This document shows, piece by piece, positions 17,954 through 25,991 of a stretch of DNA of 64,000 nucleotides. Below the pieces are notes generated by a model. The model was not told where the DNA came from. It worked only from the letters and a program-made list of their open reading frames with translations, and did no database searches. This DNA comes from Solirubrum puertoriconensis (GTDB lineage: Bacteria > Bacteroidota > Bacteroidia > Cytophagales > Hymenobacteraceae). Every line of letters starts with the position of its first letter. The first letter of the stretch is position 1. The stretch lies in NCBI RefSeq assembly GCF_001483135.1, contig NZ_LNAL01000006.1:1228218-1292217 (forward strand). Reading direction: 5' to 3'. A program made the position numbers and the translations under genes.

Positions 17954-19102
17954 ATGAAATATCCCATGCATAGTTTGATTTTGGTGACTTCGCTGCTGAG
18001 CCTCACCACCGCCTGCAACGACGCTTCTTCCTCGAATACAGCCGCTGGCAATGCGGGCTTCGTTGTTACGGGGCAGCTGCGCAACGCTCCCGCGGGCACG
18101 CCCTTGTACCTTGCCGAGCTGGCCGAGGGGCAATTTGTTTCGCGCGATACCGTGAAGACCGATTCGCAAGGTCGCTTTACCATCAAGGGCTCGACCTCAG
18201 AGCCGGCTATCTATCAGATCAAGCTGAATGAGGAGAACAACGTGTTGGTAGCCTTGGATAACCAAACTAAGCTGCAACTCACTGGCGACGCCAGCAAGCT
18301 TGCTACCACCTACACCGTGAAGGGCTCCAAAGATTCGGAGGTGTGGCAGCAGATGTCGCGCGCGATGACGCGCCACGGCAACTACATGGGCAGCATTATG
18401 CGCCGCTACCAAGCAAATGCCCAAGCCGGCCGCCAGGATTCGATGCAGCTGTTGGAACAGAGGTTCTACGTAGCCAAGGCCAAGAGCACAGCCGAGCTGA
18501 AAGGCATTATCAAGAAGAACCCGACTTCGGTAGTTTCGGCGTTTGTATTGGGCGAGCCGCAGTTGTTTAATGCCGACGAGAATTTTGGTTTTGCCGACTC
18601 GGTAGCTACGCAGCTGACCAAAGCTCAACCCAACTCGCGCTACACGCAAGCCTTGGTGCAAAAGCTGGAGCCGCTACGCAAAACGGCCATTGGTACGGTA
18701 GCCCCGGATATACAGCTGCCAACCCCCGATGGCAAGAGCGTGGCCCTAAGTAGCTTGCGTGGTAAGTACGTGCTGCTCGATTTCTGGGCCTCGTGGTGCG
18801 GCCCCTGCCGCCAGGAGAACCCCAACGTGGTTCGCACCTTCGACAAGTACAAGAGCAAGAACTTCACGGTGTTCGGCGTGTCGCTCGATCAGGACAAGAA
18901 CAAGTGGGTGAAGGCAATCGATAACGATAAACTGGCCTGGACGCATGTATCGGACCTGAAAGGCTGGCAAAGCGCTGCCGGGCAAGCCTACGGCATCCAG
19001 TCCATTCCGATGAACTTCCTGCTCGATCCGCAGGGTAAGATCATTGCAAAAAACCTGCGCGGCCCGGCGCTGGATGAGAAACTGGCTCAGCTAATTAAAT
19101 AA
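17954..19102 (+). CDS. TlpA-like thioredoxin lipoprotein with DUF4369 N-terminus
   Basis: 382 residues. Lipoprotein signal with lipobox LTTAC (Cys21), so lipid-anchored. Same layout as the upstream paralogue: DUF4369 domain ('FVVTGQLRNAPAGTPLYLAE'), helical linker, thioredoxin domain with 'VLLDFWASWCGPCRQENPNV' (CGPC active site) and cis-Pro in 'IQSIPMNFLLDPQGKI'. The first copy has CTPC and a plain signal peptide; this one has CGPC and a lipid anchor, so substrates or redox potential may differ. An ATG 12 bases inside (17966) is an alternative start. Ends at a strong hairpin. Confidence 0.88.
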   Translation: MKYPMHSLILVTSLLSLTTACNDASSSNTAAGNAGFVVTGQLRNAPAGTPLYLAELAEGQFVSRDTVKTDSQGRFTIKGSTSEPAIYQIKLNEENNVLVALDNQTKLQLTGDASKLATTYTVKGSKDSEVWQQMSRAMTRHGNYMGSIMRRYQANAQAGRQDSMQLLEQRFYVAKAKSTAELKGIIKKNPTSVVSAFVLGEPQLFNADENFGFADSVATQLTKAQPNSRYTQALVQKLEPLRKTAIGTVAPDIQLPTPDGKSVALSSLRGKYVLLDFWASWCGPCRQENPNVVRTFDKYKSKNFTVFGVSLDQDKNKWVKAIDNDKLAWTHVSDLKGWQSAAGQAYGIQSIPMNFLLDPQGKIIAKNLRGPALDEKLAQLIK

Positions 19103-19132
19103 CCTTGGTACTTACGCCCGCTAGGCTATTAT

Positions 19133-19168
19133 AAAAACGGCCCGCAACGAGAGTTGCGGGCCGTTTTT
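19133..19168. terminator. bidirectional terminator
   Basis: Perfect 16-bp stem, GAGA tetraloop, A5 and T5 flanks. It lies between convergent genes. Confidence 0.92.
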
Positions 19169-19187
19169 GTTGGTAGTTGGTGTGCCG

Positions 19188-19988
19188 CTACGCAAGAAAC
19201 ATTCGTTGCAGCGCCTGCCACAACTGCTTTTTGCGGCCGTTGTCGTACTCGATCATCTCTACCTCGGCAGCGGGCAGGTAAGCTACGTCGCCGATGCGTA
19301 CAGGCTCGTATGGTTGGGTACGCTTGGTAGCTACATCCAGCAAGTTCTTGCCGAAGCCAATTACCTCGCGCACTGCTAGGCCACGTGCCCGCAGATCCTC
19401 AAGACTTACCGGGTACGGCGACTTTACGTTGACAATCACGCATTCCTCCATCACCCGCTGAATGGCCTTGAGCATGTTGTTCAGGAACACGTTGCGCTGC
19501 AGCCTGGGTAGTTTAGCCGCATCCTCTAGGCGCACCAACATAACCAAACCGTTGGCATTGCTGCCCAAGGTATCAAAGTCGACGGGTAAGCGTTGGGGCG
19601 GGGCTTGGGGTATAGCAGGAGCAGGGGGAGTGGGAGTAACCGCTACCACCGGTGCCGTAGGTGCTGCAGCGGGCGGCGCTGGGGCTGGTTCGGCAGCGCT
19701 GCGGGCCGCTCTTAAATCAGCCAAGGAGGGCAACTTGCTTGGGGCAGAGCTGGCGCTTATTGCTGGAGTTTGGAGTGGCTGCTGAGCAGCCACTGCCGGA
19801 GCAGACTGCGTTACAGGCTGCAGCGGAGTAGCCGCAGCAATGGGTTCCGGTGCTGGGGTAGCAACGGCCGGAGCAGGCGCTGTCGGCTGCTTTGGGGCGC
19901 CGCCAGGTTCGGGCACTACGTAGAGCGGGGTGCCCGCGTACAGCTGCTGATAAAAGGCAAGCAGAGCTTCGTCCACAGTAAAAAGCAA
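19188..19988 (-). CDS. Pro/Ala-rich protein with conserved C-terminal domain, unknown
   Basis: 266 residues. A short N-terminal block (1-25, 'ALLAFYQQLYAGTPLYVV') is joined by a Pro/Ala-rich linker (28-140) to a compact C-terminal domain (about 142-266): 'ANGLVMLVRLEDAAKL', 'NNMLKAIQRVMEECVIVNV', 'VREVIGFGKNLLD', and 'VEMIEYDNGRKKQLWQALQ'. The last block loosely resembles the D-x-x-x-K-x-x-LW-x-x-L ending of DNA polymerase III psi (HolD) and uracil-glycosylase-like folds, but this is only a guess. There is no signal peptide, so it is cytoplasmic. No ATG follows the upstream in-frame stop; TTG at 19988 or GTG at about 19976 begins the frame. Confidence 0.6.
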   Translation of the reverse strand: MLFTVDEALLAFYQQLYAGTPLYVVPEPGGAPKQPTAPAPAVATPAPEPIAAATPLQPVTQSAPAVAAQQPLQTPAISASSAPSKLPSLADLRAARSAAEPAPAPPAAAPTAPVVAVTPTPPAPAIPQAPPQRLPVDFDTLGSNANGLVMLVRLEDAAKLPRLQRNVFLNNMLKAIQRVMEECVIVNVKSPYPVSLEDLRARGLAVREVIGFGKNLLDVATKRTQPYEPVRIGDVAYLPAAEVEMIEYDNGRKKQLWQALQRMFLA

Positions 19989-20078
19989 GCTAGGTAGTAA
20001 ACAAACTGTTCAGCTGCAGCAGGCCCGGAGGCATGTACAGCTGAACAGTACTCAAGTTAACTATTTTGGCGGAGTGCC

Positions 20079-20597
20079 TTACTCCATTTCAAACAAGGCC
20101 TTCAGCTCGGTGGCTTCCTGCGGCTTCATGCGGCCAGCAAGTACCAGGCGCAGTTGGCGGCGGCGCAGGGCGCCGTCGTACAGGCGGATTTCCTCTTCGG
20201 TATTCGGAACCGCTTCGGGCACATCAATAGGGCGGCCCGACTGATCTACGGCCACGAAGGTGAAAAACGCTTCGTTCGACTTGAATTTCGTGCCGCTCGG
20301 AATATCCTCCGACCACACGTTGATGTGTACTTCCATCGACGAGCTGAACGCGCGCGTTACTTGCGCCTCGAGGGTTACCACGTTGCCCAGCTTAATGCCT
20401 TCGCGGAAAGATACGTTGTCGACGGAGGCCGTTACCACAATGCGGTTGGAGTGACGCTGCGCCGAAATGGCCGCGGCAATGTCCATGAGGTGCATCATGC
20501 GGCCGCCCATTAGGTTGTTGAGCGTGTTGGTATCGTTGGGGAGTACCAGTTCGGTCATTCGCACGAATGACTCCGCTACGGGCTTTTGTTTGCGCAT
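20079..20597 (-). CDS. acyl-CoA thioesterase (hotdog fold)
   Basis: 172 residues of the YciA/BFIT-like hotdog family: 'LVLPNDTNTLNNLMGGRMMH' (about 17-36), with the catalytic Asn-Gly-Gly loop, 'IAAAISAQRHSNRIVVTASV', and 'FKSNEAFFTFVAVD'. It hydrolyses acyl-CoA to free acid and CoA in the cytoplasm. Chain-length preference cannot be read from sequence. Single gene, with a -7 box 40 bases upstream on the same strand. Confidence 0.92.
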   Translation of the reverse strand: MRKQKPVAESFVRMTELVLPNDTNTLNNLMGGRMMHLMDIAAAISAQRHSNRIVVTASVDNVSFREGIKLGNVVTLEAQVTRAFSSSMEVHINVWSEDIPSGTKFKSNEAFFTFVAVDQSGRPIDVPEAVPNTEEEIRLYDGALRRRQLRLVLAGRMKPQEATELKALFEME

Positions 20598-20637
20598 GCT
20601 GAGGAGTAAGTTAGGGCAGGTGCGTGTAAATCGGCCG

Positions 20638-20645
20638 CAAAGATA
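20638..20645 (-). promoter_or_regulatory. -7 promoter element of the thioesterase gene
   Basis: Reverse-strand TATCTTTG, exact TAnnTTTG match, about 40 bases before the ATG. Confidence 0.6.
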
Positions 20646-20748
20646 GCCGTTGGCCTGCCAGCCCTAGCGCATCCGTCGCAAAATGCCCGGGCTTCCCCAG
20701 CGGCTTCTGCTAGGGTGGTGGTGCCTAGGTGCTTTGATTACCCAGCGC

Positions 20749-21426
20749 CTACTCGGCCCAGCCGGCCGCCCCGCGCAACGGCACAAACCGAAACTCGTCG
20801 AACTCCTCGCGAGCAAAGCCATCGGCCGATTCGCGCGTGATGCGCACCATGCGCTGCACCTGTTCGTTGCCCACCGGCACTACAAGTACCCCGCCTATTG
20901 CCAGTTGCTGTAACAAGGGGCGGGGCAGAGCCGGCGCCGCCGCCGTCACCAGAATGCGGTCGAAGGGAGCATACGCAGGCAGGCCCAATGACCCATCGCC
21001 GCAAAACAAGTGTGCCCCGGTGTACCCCAGCTGAGCCATGCGCTGGCGCGTGCGCTCAAACAGCACCCGGTTGTATTCGATGCTGAATACCTGCAGGCCA
21101 AGGGTAAGCAGCACACTGCACTGGTAGCCCGAGCCGGTGCCTACCTCCAGTACACGCAAGCCGGGCCGCACACCCAGGAGCTCGGTTTGGTGCGCCACGG
21201 TATACGGCTGCGAAATGGTTTGGCCTTCGCCGATCGGAAACGCTTTGTCTTGGTACGCGTGCGACTCGAATGCTTGCTCGAAGAACAAGTGGCGGGGCAC
21301 AGTGCCAATGGTTGCCAGCACCCGCTCGTCGCGGATGCCCTTGCGCCGCAACTCCTCCACCAGGGTGCGACGTTGGCCACGGTGGCGGTAGGAGTCGGAA
21401 GCGGATGCGGGAACTGACGACGACAT
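20749..21426 (-). CDS. pcm: protein-L-isoaspartate O-methyltransferase
   Basis: 225 residues, standard size. Family blocks in order: 'IGTVPRHLFFEQAF' (about 42-55), 'IGEGQTISQPYTVAHQTELL' (about 66-85), the SAM-binding 'RVLEVGTGSGYQCSVL' (about 91-106), 'GDGSLGLPAYAPFDRILVTA', and 'LLQQLAIGGVLVVPVG'. It methylates isoaspartyl residues in damaged proteins to start their repair. Divergent from the glycosyltransferase gene; both promoters lie in the 130-base gap. Confidence 0.96.
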   Translation of the reverse strand: MSSSVPASASDSYRHRGQRRTLVEELRRKGIRDERVLATIGTVPRHLFFEQAFESHAYQDKAFPIGEGQTISQPYTVAHQTELLGVRPGLRVLEVGTGSGYQCSVLLTLGLQVFSIEYNRVLFERTRQRMAQLGYTGAHLFCGDGSLGLPAYAPFDRILVTAAAPALPRPLLQQLAIGGVLVVPVGNEQVQRMVRITRESADGFAREEFDEFRFVPLRGAAGWAE

Positions 21427-21448
21427 AGCAGATCGGTTAAAACAGCCC

Positions 21449-21456
21449 TACCTTTG
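21449..21456 (+). promoter_or_regulatory. -7 element of the sugar-transferase gene
   Basis: TACCTTTG, exact TAnnTTTG match, 99 bases before the predicted TTG start. Confidence 0.6.
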
Positions 21457-21483
21457 CGCGCGGCTGGCGGGCTTTACCTGCCG

Positions 21484-21491
21484 CAAAGCTA
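21484..21491 (-). promoter_or_regulatory. -7 element of pcm
   Basis: Reverse-strand TAGCTTTG, 58 bases before the pcm ATG. It lies downstream of the divergent + promoter, so the two transcripts overlap head to head. Confidence 0.6.
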
Positions 21492-21554
21492 CGGCGGCGC
21501 GGTATTTGTGCCACGTAGCGGCCGTTCTTTCGTCCTGTTACTACTGCATTCTCC

Positions 21555-22973
21555 TTGATCCGCTCTCTGCAAAAGCTCAAGCTGATTGCCGCCGATTTTG
21601 GGGCGGCGCTGCTTGCTTGGGGCTTCTTTTACCTGCTGCGCAAGTACTTACTGAGCGAAATCAACGAAGGCTACCGCTTCACCGGCGACCAGCTCTTTAC
21701 CCTAACCGGCTCGGCCGTGATGATTGCCACGTTTTGGGTAATCCTCTACACGCTTATCGGCGAATATCGCGACATCTTCCGGAAGTCGCGCGTAGGTGAA
21801 ATCATCCGCCTAGCTCGTATCTCTTTCATCGGTGGGGTGGTCATCTTCTTTGCCCTTCTGCTCGACGACCAAGGCGTACAGAACTACCGCAGCTACTACA
21901 AAACCATCACGGCCTACTTTCTGCTGCACTTCAGCATCACGGCCGTGCTGCGTACTTGGGCTATTACCACTATTCAGCGCCTCGTGCGCCGCCGCGTCAT
22001 TTCCTTTAATACGCTCATCGTGGGCTCCAGCCCGTTGGCGCTGGAAACCTATCGAGAGCTGGAGCGCACCAATCGGCACCTCGGCCTCAATATTGTTGGC
22101 TTTGTACCCGTGAACGACACCGTTGATCCGGACTTGGCTACCGAGTTGCCGCGGCGGGGTTCGTTCCGGCGCTTGCCAGCCCTTATACGCGGCTACAAGG
22201 TGGAGCAGGTTGTCGTGGCGCTGGAGCCCTCGGAACACCAAATGATTCAGGAGGTGTTGGCCCAATTGGAAGGTACCCCCGCGCGGGTGAGCGTATTGCC
22301 CGACGTGTACCAGATTCTGCTCGGCTCGGTTAAGGTGAACCACTTGTTTGGTACGCCGCTTATCGAAATTAAGCACGACTTATTACCCGTGTGGCAGGAG
22401 GTAACCAAGCGTGCCATCGACATCGTTGGCTCGGCTTTGTTCATTACGTTGGCATGGCCGGTATACGCCTTTACGGCTGCCATGGTACGGCTGTCGTCAC
22501 CGGGGCCCATTTTCTTTGCTCAGGAGCGCGTAGGCAAGCACGGGCAGCCCTTCCGTATTTACAAATTTCGCTCAATGTACGTAGATGCCGAACGCATGGG
22601 GCCGTCGCTGTCGAGCAAGAACGACCCGCGCATTACGCCTTGGGGCCGCTTCATGCGCAAAGTGCGTCTCGATGAATTGCCGCAATTTTGGAACGTGTTA
22701 AAGGGCGATATGAGCCTTGTGGGCCCGCGCCCCGAGCGTCAGTTCTTCATCAACCAAATCGTGAAAATGGCGCCGCACTACCGCCACCTGCACCGCGTAC
22801 GGCCCGGTATTACTTCCCTAGGCCAGGTGAAGTACGGGTACGCTGAAACGGTGGAGCAGATGGTGCAGCGCCTCAAGTACGACATCCTGTACATCGAGAA
22901 TATGTCGCTGGCCATGGACTTCCGCGTGATGCTTTACACGCTTAAAATCATCGTGGAAGGCCGCGGCAAGTAG
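21555..22973 (+). CDS. polyprenyl-phosphate sugar phosphotransferase (WbaP/WcaJ-type)
   Basis: 472 residues. Four to five N-terminal membrane helices, a Rossmann-like CoA-binding-type domain (about 155-245, '[20 protein letters not shown]'), another helix, then the bacterial sugar transferase domain: '[18 protein letters not shown]', '[12 protein letters not shown]', '[20 protein letters not shown]', 'LVGPRPER'. It transfers a sugar-1-phosphate to undecaprenyl phosphate, the first step of an exopolysaccharide or O-antigen unit. No other polysaccharide genes adjoin it. No ATG lies between the in-frame stop at about 21517 and the first helix, so TTG at 21555 is taken as the start. Confidence 0.93.
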   Translation: MIRSLQKLKLIAADFGAALLAWGFFYLLRKYLLSEINEGYRFTGDQLFTLTGSAVMIATFWVILYTLIGEYRDIFRKSRVGEIIRLARISFIGGVVIFFALLLDDQGVQNYRSYYKTITAYFLLHFSITAVLRTWAITTIQRLVRRRVISFNTLIVGSSPLALETYRELERTNRHLGLNIVGFVPVNDTVDPDLATELPRRGSFRRLPALIRGYKVEQVVVALEPSEHQMIQEVLAQLEGTPARVSVLPDVYQILLGSVKVNHLFGTPLIEIKHDLLPVWQEVTKRAIDIVGSALFITLAWPVYAFTAAMVRLSSPGPIFFAQERVGKHGQPFRIYKFRSMYVDAERMGPSLSSKNDPRITPWGRFMRKVRLDELPQFWNVLKGDMSLVGPRPERQFFINQIVKMAPHYRHLHRVRPGITSLGQVKYGYAETVEQMVQRLKYDILYIENMSLAMDFRVMLYTLKIIVEGRGK

Positions 22974-23074
22974 TATTACTTGTCTTTCGATTGCCGAAGG
23001 CTGTTATTAAACTCAGCTTGTACGTAGTGGTTGTAACAGCCCAACGCATCATTCACTCAAGACTTTCAAAAGCT

Positions 23075-23665
23075 GTGTTTACTGGCATTATTGAAGCCCT
23101 AGGTACCGTGCGCGACGTACGGCAGCAGGGTACCAACCGGCATTTTGTAATCGAGGCCCCCTTCAACGCCGAGCTGCAGATTGACCAAAGCGTAGCCCAC
23201 GACGGCGTGTGCCTCACGGTGGTGGCGCTTGATGCAGCCGCAGGCACGCACACCGTAACGGCCATCGACGAGACGCTACGCAAAACCAACCTAGACACCT
23301 GGGCTGTGGGCCGCCAGGTAAACCTGGAGCGCTGCCTTTCCGCCAACGGCCGCTTCGATGGCCACATTGTGCAAGGCCACGTCGACCTTACGGCCACCTG
23401 CGAATCGGTGGAAGACCAGAACGGTTCTTGGCTGTACCGCTTCCGCCACGAAACCGGTCCCGGACGCGTTACAGTGGAAAAAGGATCGATCTGCATCAAC
23501 GGCGTAAGCCTGACTTGTTTCAATAGTACCGACGATGGTTTCTCGGTGGCTATTATCCCTTATACTTACGAGCATACCACGTTCCAGCACCTCCGGGCAG
23601 GCGACCAAGTGAACCTGGAATTCGATATTGTGGGCAAGTATGTAGCAAAGCTGCTGGGGCGTTAG
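23075..23665 (+). CDS. ribE: riboflavin synthase, alpha subunit
   Basis: 196 residues made of two lumazine-binding repeats: first 'VFTGIIEALGTVRDV' to about residue 97 with 'SVAHDGVCLTVV', second 'FDGHIVQGHVDLTATC' with 'GSICINGVSLTCF'. It dismutates two 6,7-dimethyl-8-ribityllumazine to riboflavin and the pyrimidinedione. Family members begin MFTGIIE; here the codon is GTG at 23075, so GTG is the start, though the frame stays open upstream to 22991. It follows the sugar transferase gene by 100 bases. No other rib gene is adjacent. Confidence 0.95.
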   Translation: MFTGIIEALGTVRDVRQQGTNRHFVIEAPFNAELQIDQSVAHDGVCLTVVALDAAAGTHTVTAIDETLRKTNLDTWAVGRQVNLERCLSANGRFDGHIVQGHVDLTATCESVEDQNGSWLYRFRHETGPGRVTVEKGSICINGVSLTCFNSTDDGFSVAIIPYTYEHTTFQHLRAGDQVNLEFDIVGKYVAKLLGR

Positions 23666-23700
23666 GACGCGAGGCGTTTAGCCTTACTGGTTCATCAAGT

Positions 23701-23841
23701 ATGAGTGTGAATGTGCCAGTAGTATGGCAAGTAGCCTGGGTTTCGCTCTTGTCCCAACTGCTAGTAATAGGCCTCTTAATATTTGGTTTCAAGCTTGGTG
23801 GTAGCACTAACCCACTTGTTCACGGTGCGGCTAATTTATAG
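23701..23841 (+). CDS. possible 46-residue single-helix membrane protein
   Basis: Starting at an ATG 35 bases after ribE, this short frame encodes one hydrophobic helix ('AWVSLLSQLLVIGLLIFGF', about 12-30) with a short polar tail ending 'PLVHGAANL'. Small one-helix proteins of this kind exist, but the codon use is AT-richer than in neighbours, so the call is tentative. No family recognised. Confidence 0.35.
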   Translation: MSVNVPVVWQVAWVSLLSQLLVIGLLIFGFKLGGSTNPLVHGAANL

Positions 23842-23911
23842 TTGCCTTTGAGGTCTAGTACTTTGTAGCCTTTATTGCGTAAAACCCTACAGAACTACTA
23901 ATGGCTTCTGT

Positions 23912-24115
23912 ATGTCGAAACGCGAATTGATAGAACCAAATCCCGGCGATAAGCGCTACGTGCGCCGCAACGATAAAGGCGAATTCACCAGCAATGTTGA
24001 CTTGAACCGTTCCCTGTCGCAAGACGATAAGCACAACTCCAGCGTGACCAGCAAATCTGGGCAAGGCGACCGGGGCGACGGCCATACCGGCAACCGAAAA
24101 CCGGCCAAGAAATAG
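23912..24115 (+). CDS. small hydrophilic conserved hypothetical protein
   Basis: 67 residues, very polar: 'MSKRELIEPNPGDKRYVRRN' start, then 'GEFTSNVDLNRSLSQDDK', and a Gly/Lys-rich tail. I recall small proteins with this N-terminus in related Bacteroidota, but no function. It is likely disordered and cytoplasmic. A long perfect hairpin follows its stop at once, supporting it as a transcribed gene. Confidence 0.7.
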   Translation: MSKRELIEPNPGDKRYVRRNDKGEFTSNVDLNRSLSQDDKHNSSVTSKSGQGDRGDGHTGNRKPAKK

Positions 24116-24120
24116 CTGAC

Positions 24121-24174
24121 CTCCCAAACACAGAGCCCCCGCAGTTGCAACTGCGGGGGCTCTGTGTTTGGGAG
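24121..24174. terminator. bidirectional terminator, 25-bp perfect stem
   Basis: Perfect 25-bp inverted repeat with a TGCA loop between convergent genes. Confidence 0.9.
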
Positions 24175-24186
24175 GGGGCGAGGTGC

Positions 24187-24771
24187 TTAGGCGGCTACCT
24201 GCTGAGCCGGCATCCAACGCTTTACGCTTTCCTTATACAACCACGAGCAACCCCAAGCCAGCAATGCACCTAGGGTGGTGCCAGCCAACACATCGGAAGG
24301 GTAATGAACCCCTAGGTAAATCCGGCTGTAACTGACGATGGCAGCCCACACCAGCACCAGTATTTTAACGGGCCAGAAGCGCTGGGGCAGTACCAAGCAC
24401 AAGAACACGGCCAAGGAAAATGCGTTGGCAGCGTGCGAGGAAATGAAGCCGAATTGGCCTCCGCATCCATTCACCAAGTTCAGCGTTTCGGAAAGCTCCG
24501 GATCGTGGCAGGGGCGCAGGCGGGCGAAGTAGGGTTTAAAGAAGCGGCTCGAGATGAAATCGGCTAAGCCCACGCATGCCCCCATGAGGGGCAAAAGCAG
24601 TACGGCCCGCCTGCCGAAATAATAACTTAGGGCTATTATTATCACCAGGTAGGCCGGAAACCACACAAGGCGGTCGGTAAAGAAAATCATGAACCGATCG
24701 AGGCCCGGGGTGTGGGCGCTGTTGGCTGAAATCAGCAGCCACCGATCCAGCTCCTGCAGTTGTTCAATCAA
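24187..24771 (-). CDS. PAP2-family phosphatase
   Basis: 194 residues with about five membrane helices. PAP2 motifs: 'KPYFARLRP' (KxxxxxxRP, about 79-87), 'SSHAANAFS' (about 110-118; the usual PSGH is SSHA), and 'SRIYLGVHYPSDVLAG' (SRxxxxxHxxxD, about 147-162). Likely a membrane phosphatase for undecaprenyl pyrophosphate or phospholipid phosphates. It begins with TTG overlapping the hemF stop by 8 bases, indicating translational coupling. Confidence 0.9.
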   Translation of the reverse strand: MIEQLQELDRWLLISANSAHTPGLDRFMIFFTDRLVWFPAYLVIIIALSYYFGRRAVLLLPLMGACVGLADFISSRFFKPYFARLRPCHDPELSETLNLVNGCGGQFGFISSHAANAFSLAVFLCLVLPQRFWPVKILVLVWAAIVSYSRIYLGVHYPSDVLAGTTLGALLAWGCSWLYKESVKRWMPAQQVAA

Positions 24772-25747
24772 GTGAAATAGGCGAATTGTCGAGCCAATTT
24801 ACGCCCTTTTTCAGCCACCGCTGCGTATCGGCTTCGCGCGAGCCGGGTTCGGGCTGTAGGTTGTAGTGCCACTCACAGCGTGGGGGCAGGCTCATGAGGA
24901 TGCTTTCGGTACGCCCGCTCGTCTCCAGGCCAAACTTGGTGCCTCGGTCGATGGCCAGGTTGAACTCGGCGTAGCGCGAACGGCGGATCATCTGCCACTT
25001 CACTTCCTGCTCGCCGTAGGGCAGCTCGGCGTTGCGGCGCATCAGCTCACTATAGGTGCGGCCGTACACCTCGCCAACATCCTGCACAAACGCAAACAGC
25101 TCATCACGGTCGCCTTCCTTACCCACGGTCAGGCGGTCGAAAAAGATGCCGCCGACACCGCGGGTTTCTTGGCGGTGCGTCAAGAAAAAGTACTCATCGG
25201 CCCAGGTTTTAAAGCGCTGGTAGTAAGCTGAGTTGTGCCGTTCGCATACTTCGGCAATCTGCTCATGAAACCAACGCGCCTGCTTTACATCCACGTAAAT
25301 AGGAGTCAGGTCGAGGCCGCCGCCAAACCATGCTTCGCCGTTGCCAGCCTCGAAGTAGCGCACGTTCATGTGCGAGATGGGCACCATGGGGCTGCGTGGG
25401 TGCTGCACCACCGATACCCCCGTGGCAAAATAGTTGGGGTCGGGCATCAGCAACTGCTTGGCGGCTCGCTCATCCATTTGCCCCCACACGGCCGAGAAAT
25501 TCACTCCGCCTTTCTCCAGAATGTTACCGTTCTGGATAACGCGCGTTTCGCCGCCACCACCCGAGTGATGCTGCCACACGTCGGGTTGGAAAGTGGCTCC
25601 GCCATCGGTGGTTTCGAGCTTGGTGTACAGCCACTTTTGAAAGTAGCGCATCCATTGCTCTACGTTCTGGCGAAAAGGGGTAGGCGTTGTATCAGTATCG
25701 GTTGTCATTGCAGGGGCAAAGGCGGGGGAGAGAAGCGTAGCTTGCAT
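24764..25747 (-). CDS. hemF: oxygen-dependent coproporphyrinogen III oxidase
   Basis: 327 residues. Family blocks: 'WQHHSGGGGETRVIQNGNIL' (about 58-77), 'EKGGVNFSAVWG', 'ISHMNVRYFEAG', 'WFGGGLDLTPIYV', 'GGIFFDRLTVG', 'QMIRRSRYAEFNLAIDRGTK', and 'ILMSLPPRCEWHYN'. It decarboxylates coproporphyrinogen III to protoporphyrinogen IX with O2, which points to aerobic heme synthesis. The first 13 residues may not be translated; an ATG at 25708 is the alternative. Upstream gene of a two-gene overlap with PAP2. Confidence 0.97.
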   Translation of the reverse strand: MQATLLSPAFAPAMTTDTDTTPTPFRQNVEQWMRYFQKWLYTKLETTDGGATFQPDVWQHHSGGGGETRVIQNGNILEKGGVNFSAVWGQMDERAAKQLLMPDPNYFATGVSVVQHPRSPMVPISHMNVRYFEAGNGEAWFGGGLDLTPIYVDVKQARWFHEQIAEVCERHNSAYYQRFKTWADEYFFLTHRQETRGVGGIFFDRLTVGKEGDRDELFAFVQDVGEVYGRTYSELMRRNAELPYGEQEVKWQMIRRSRYAEFNLAIDRGTKFGLETSGRTESILMSLPPRCEWHYNLQPEPGSREADTQRWLKKGVNWLDNSPISLD

Positions 25748-25991
25748 GGGTTGGTTCGGCTGGTTTGCAAAGGCGAAATAAGAGCCCGGCAGTAGCTTAA
25801 ATCCTGACCAATGTCAGCCACGCAGCTGTTTTTTGTCACCGCAAAGGTGGCAGTTTTTTGGTGTTTGCCTGCCTACCAATGTGCCCTGCCAACCTAGGGC
25901 TGCGCTGGTTCGACTACCTGCGAGGCTATCTGCCGTGGAGGTGTGCCCGGTATGCCGTAAATTCGGCCCTTCGCCACCGCGTTCATTTTCG

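Noticed and set aside
21810..22376. Reverse-strand 188-codon frame within the sugar transferase gene
   Set aside because: Antisense of a well-conserved gene with no domain signal.
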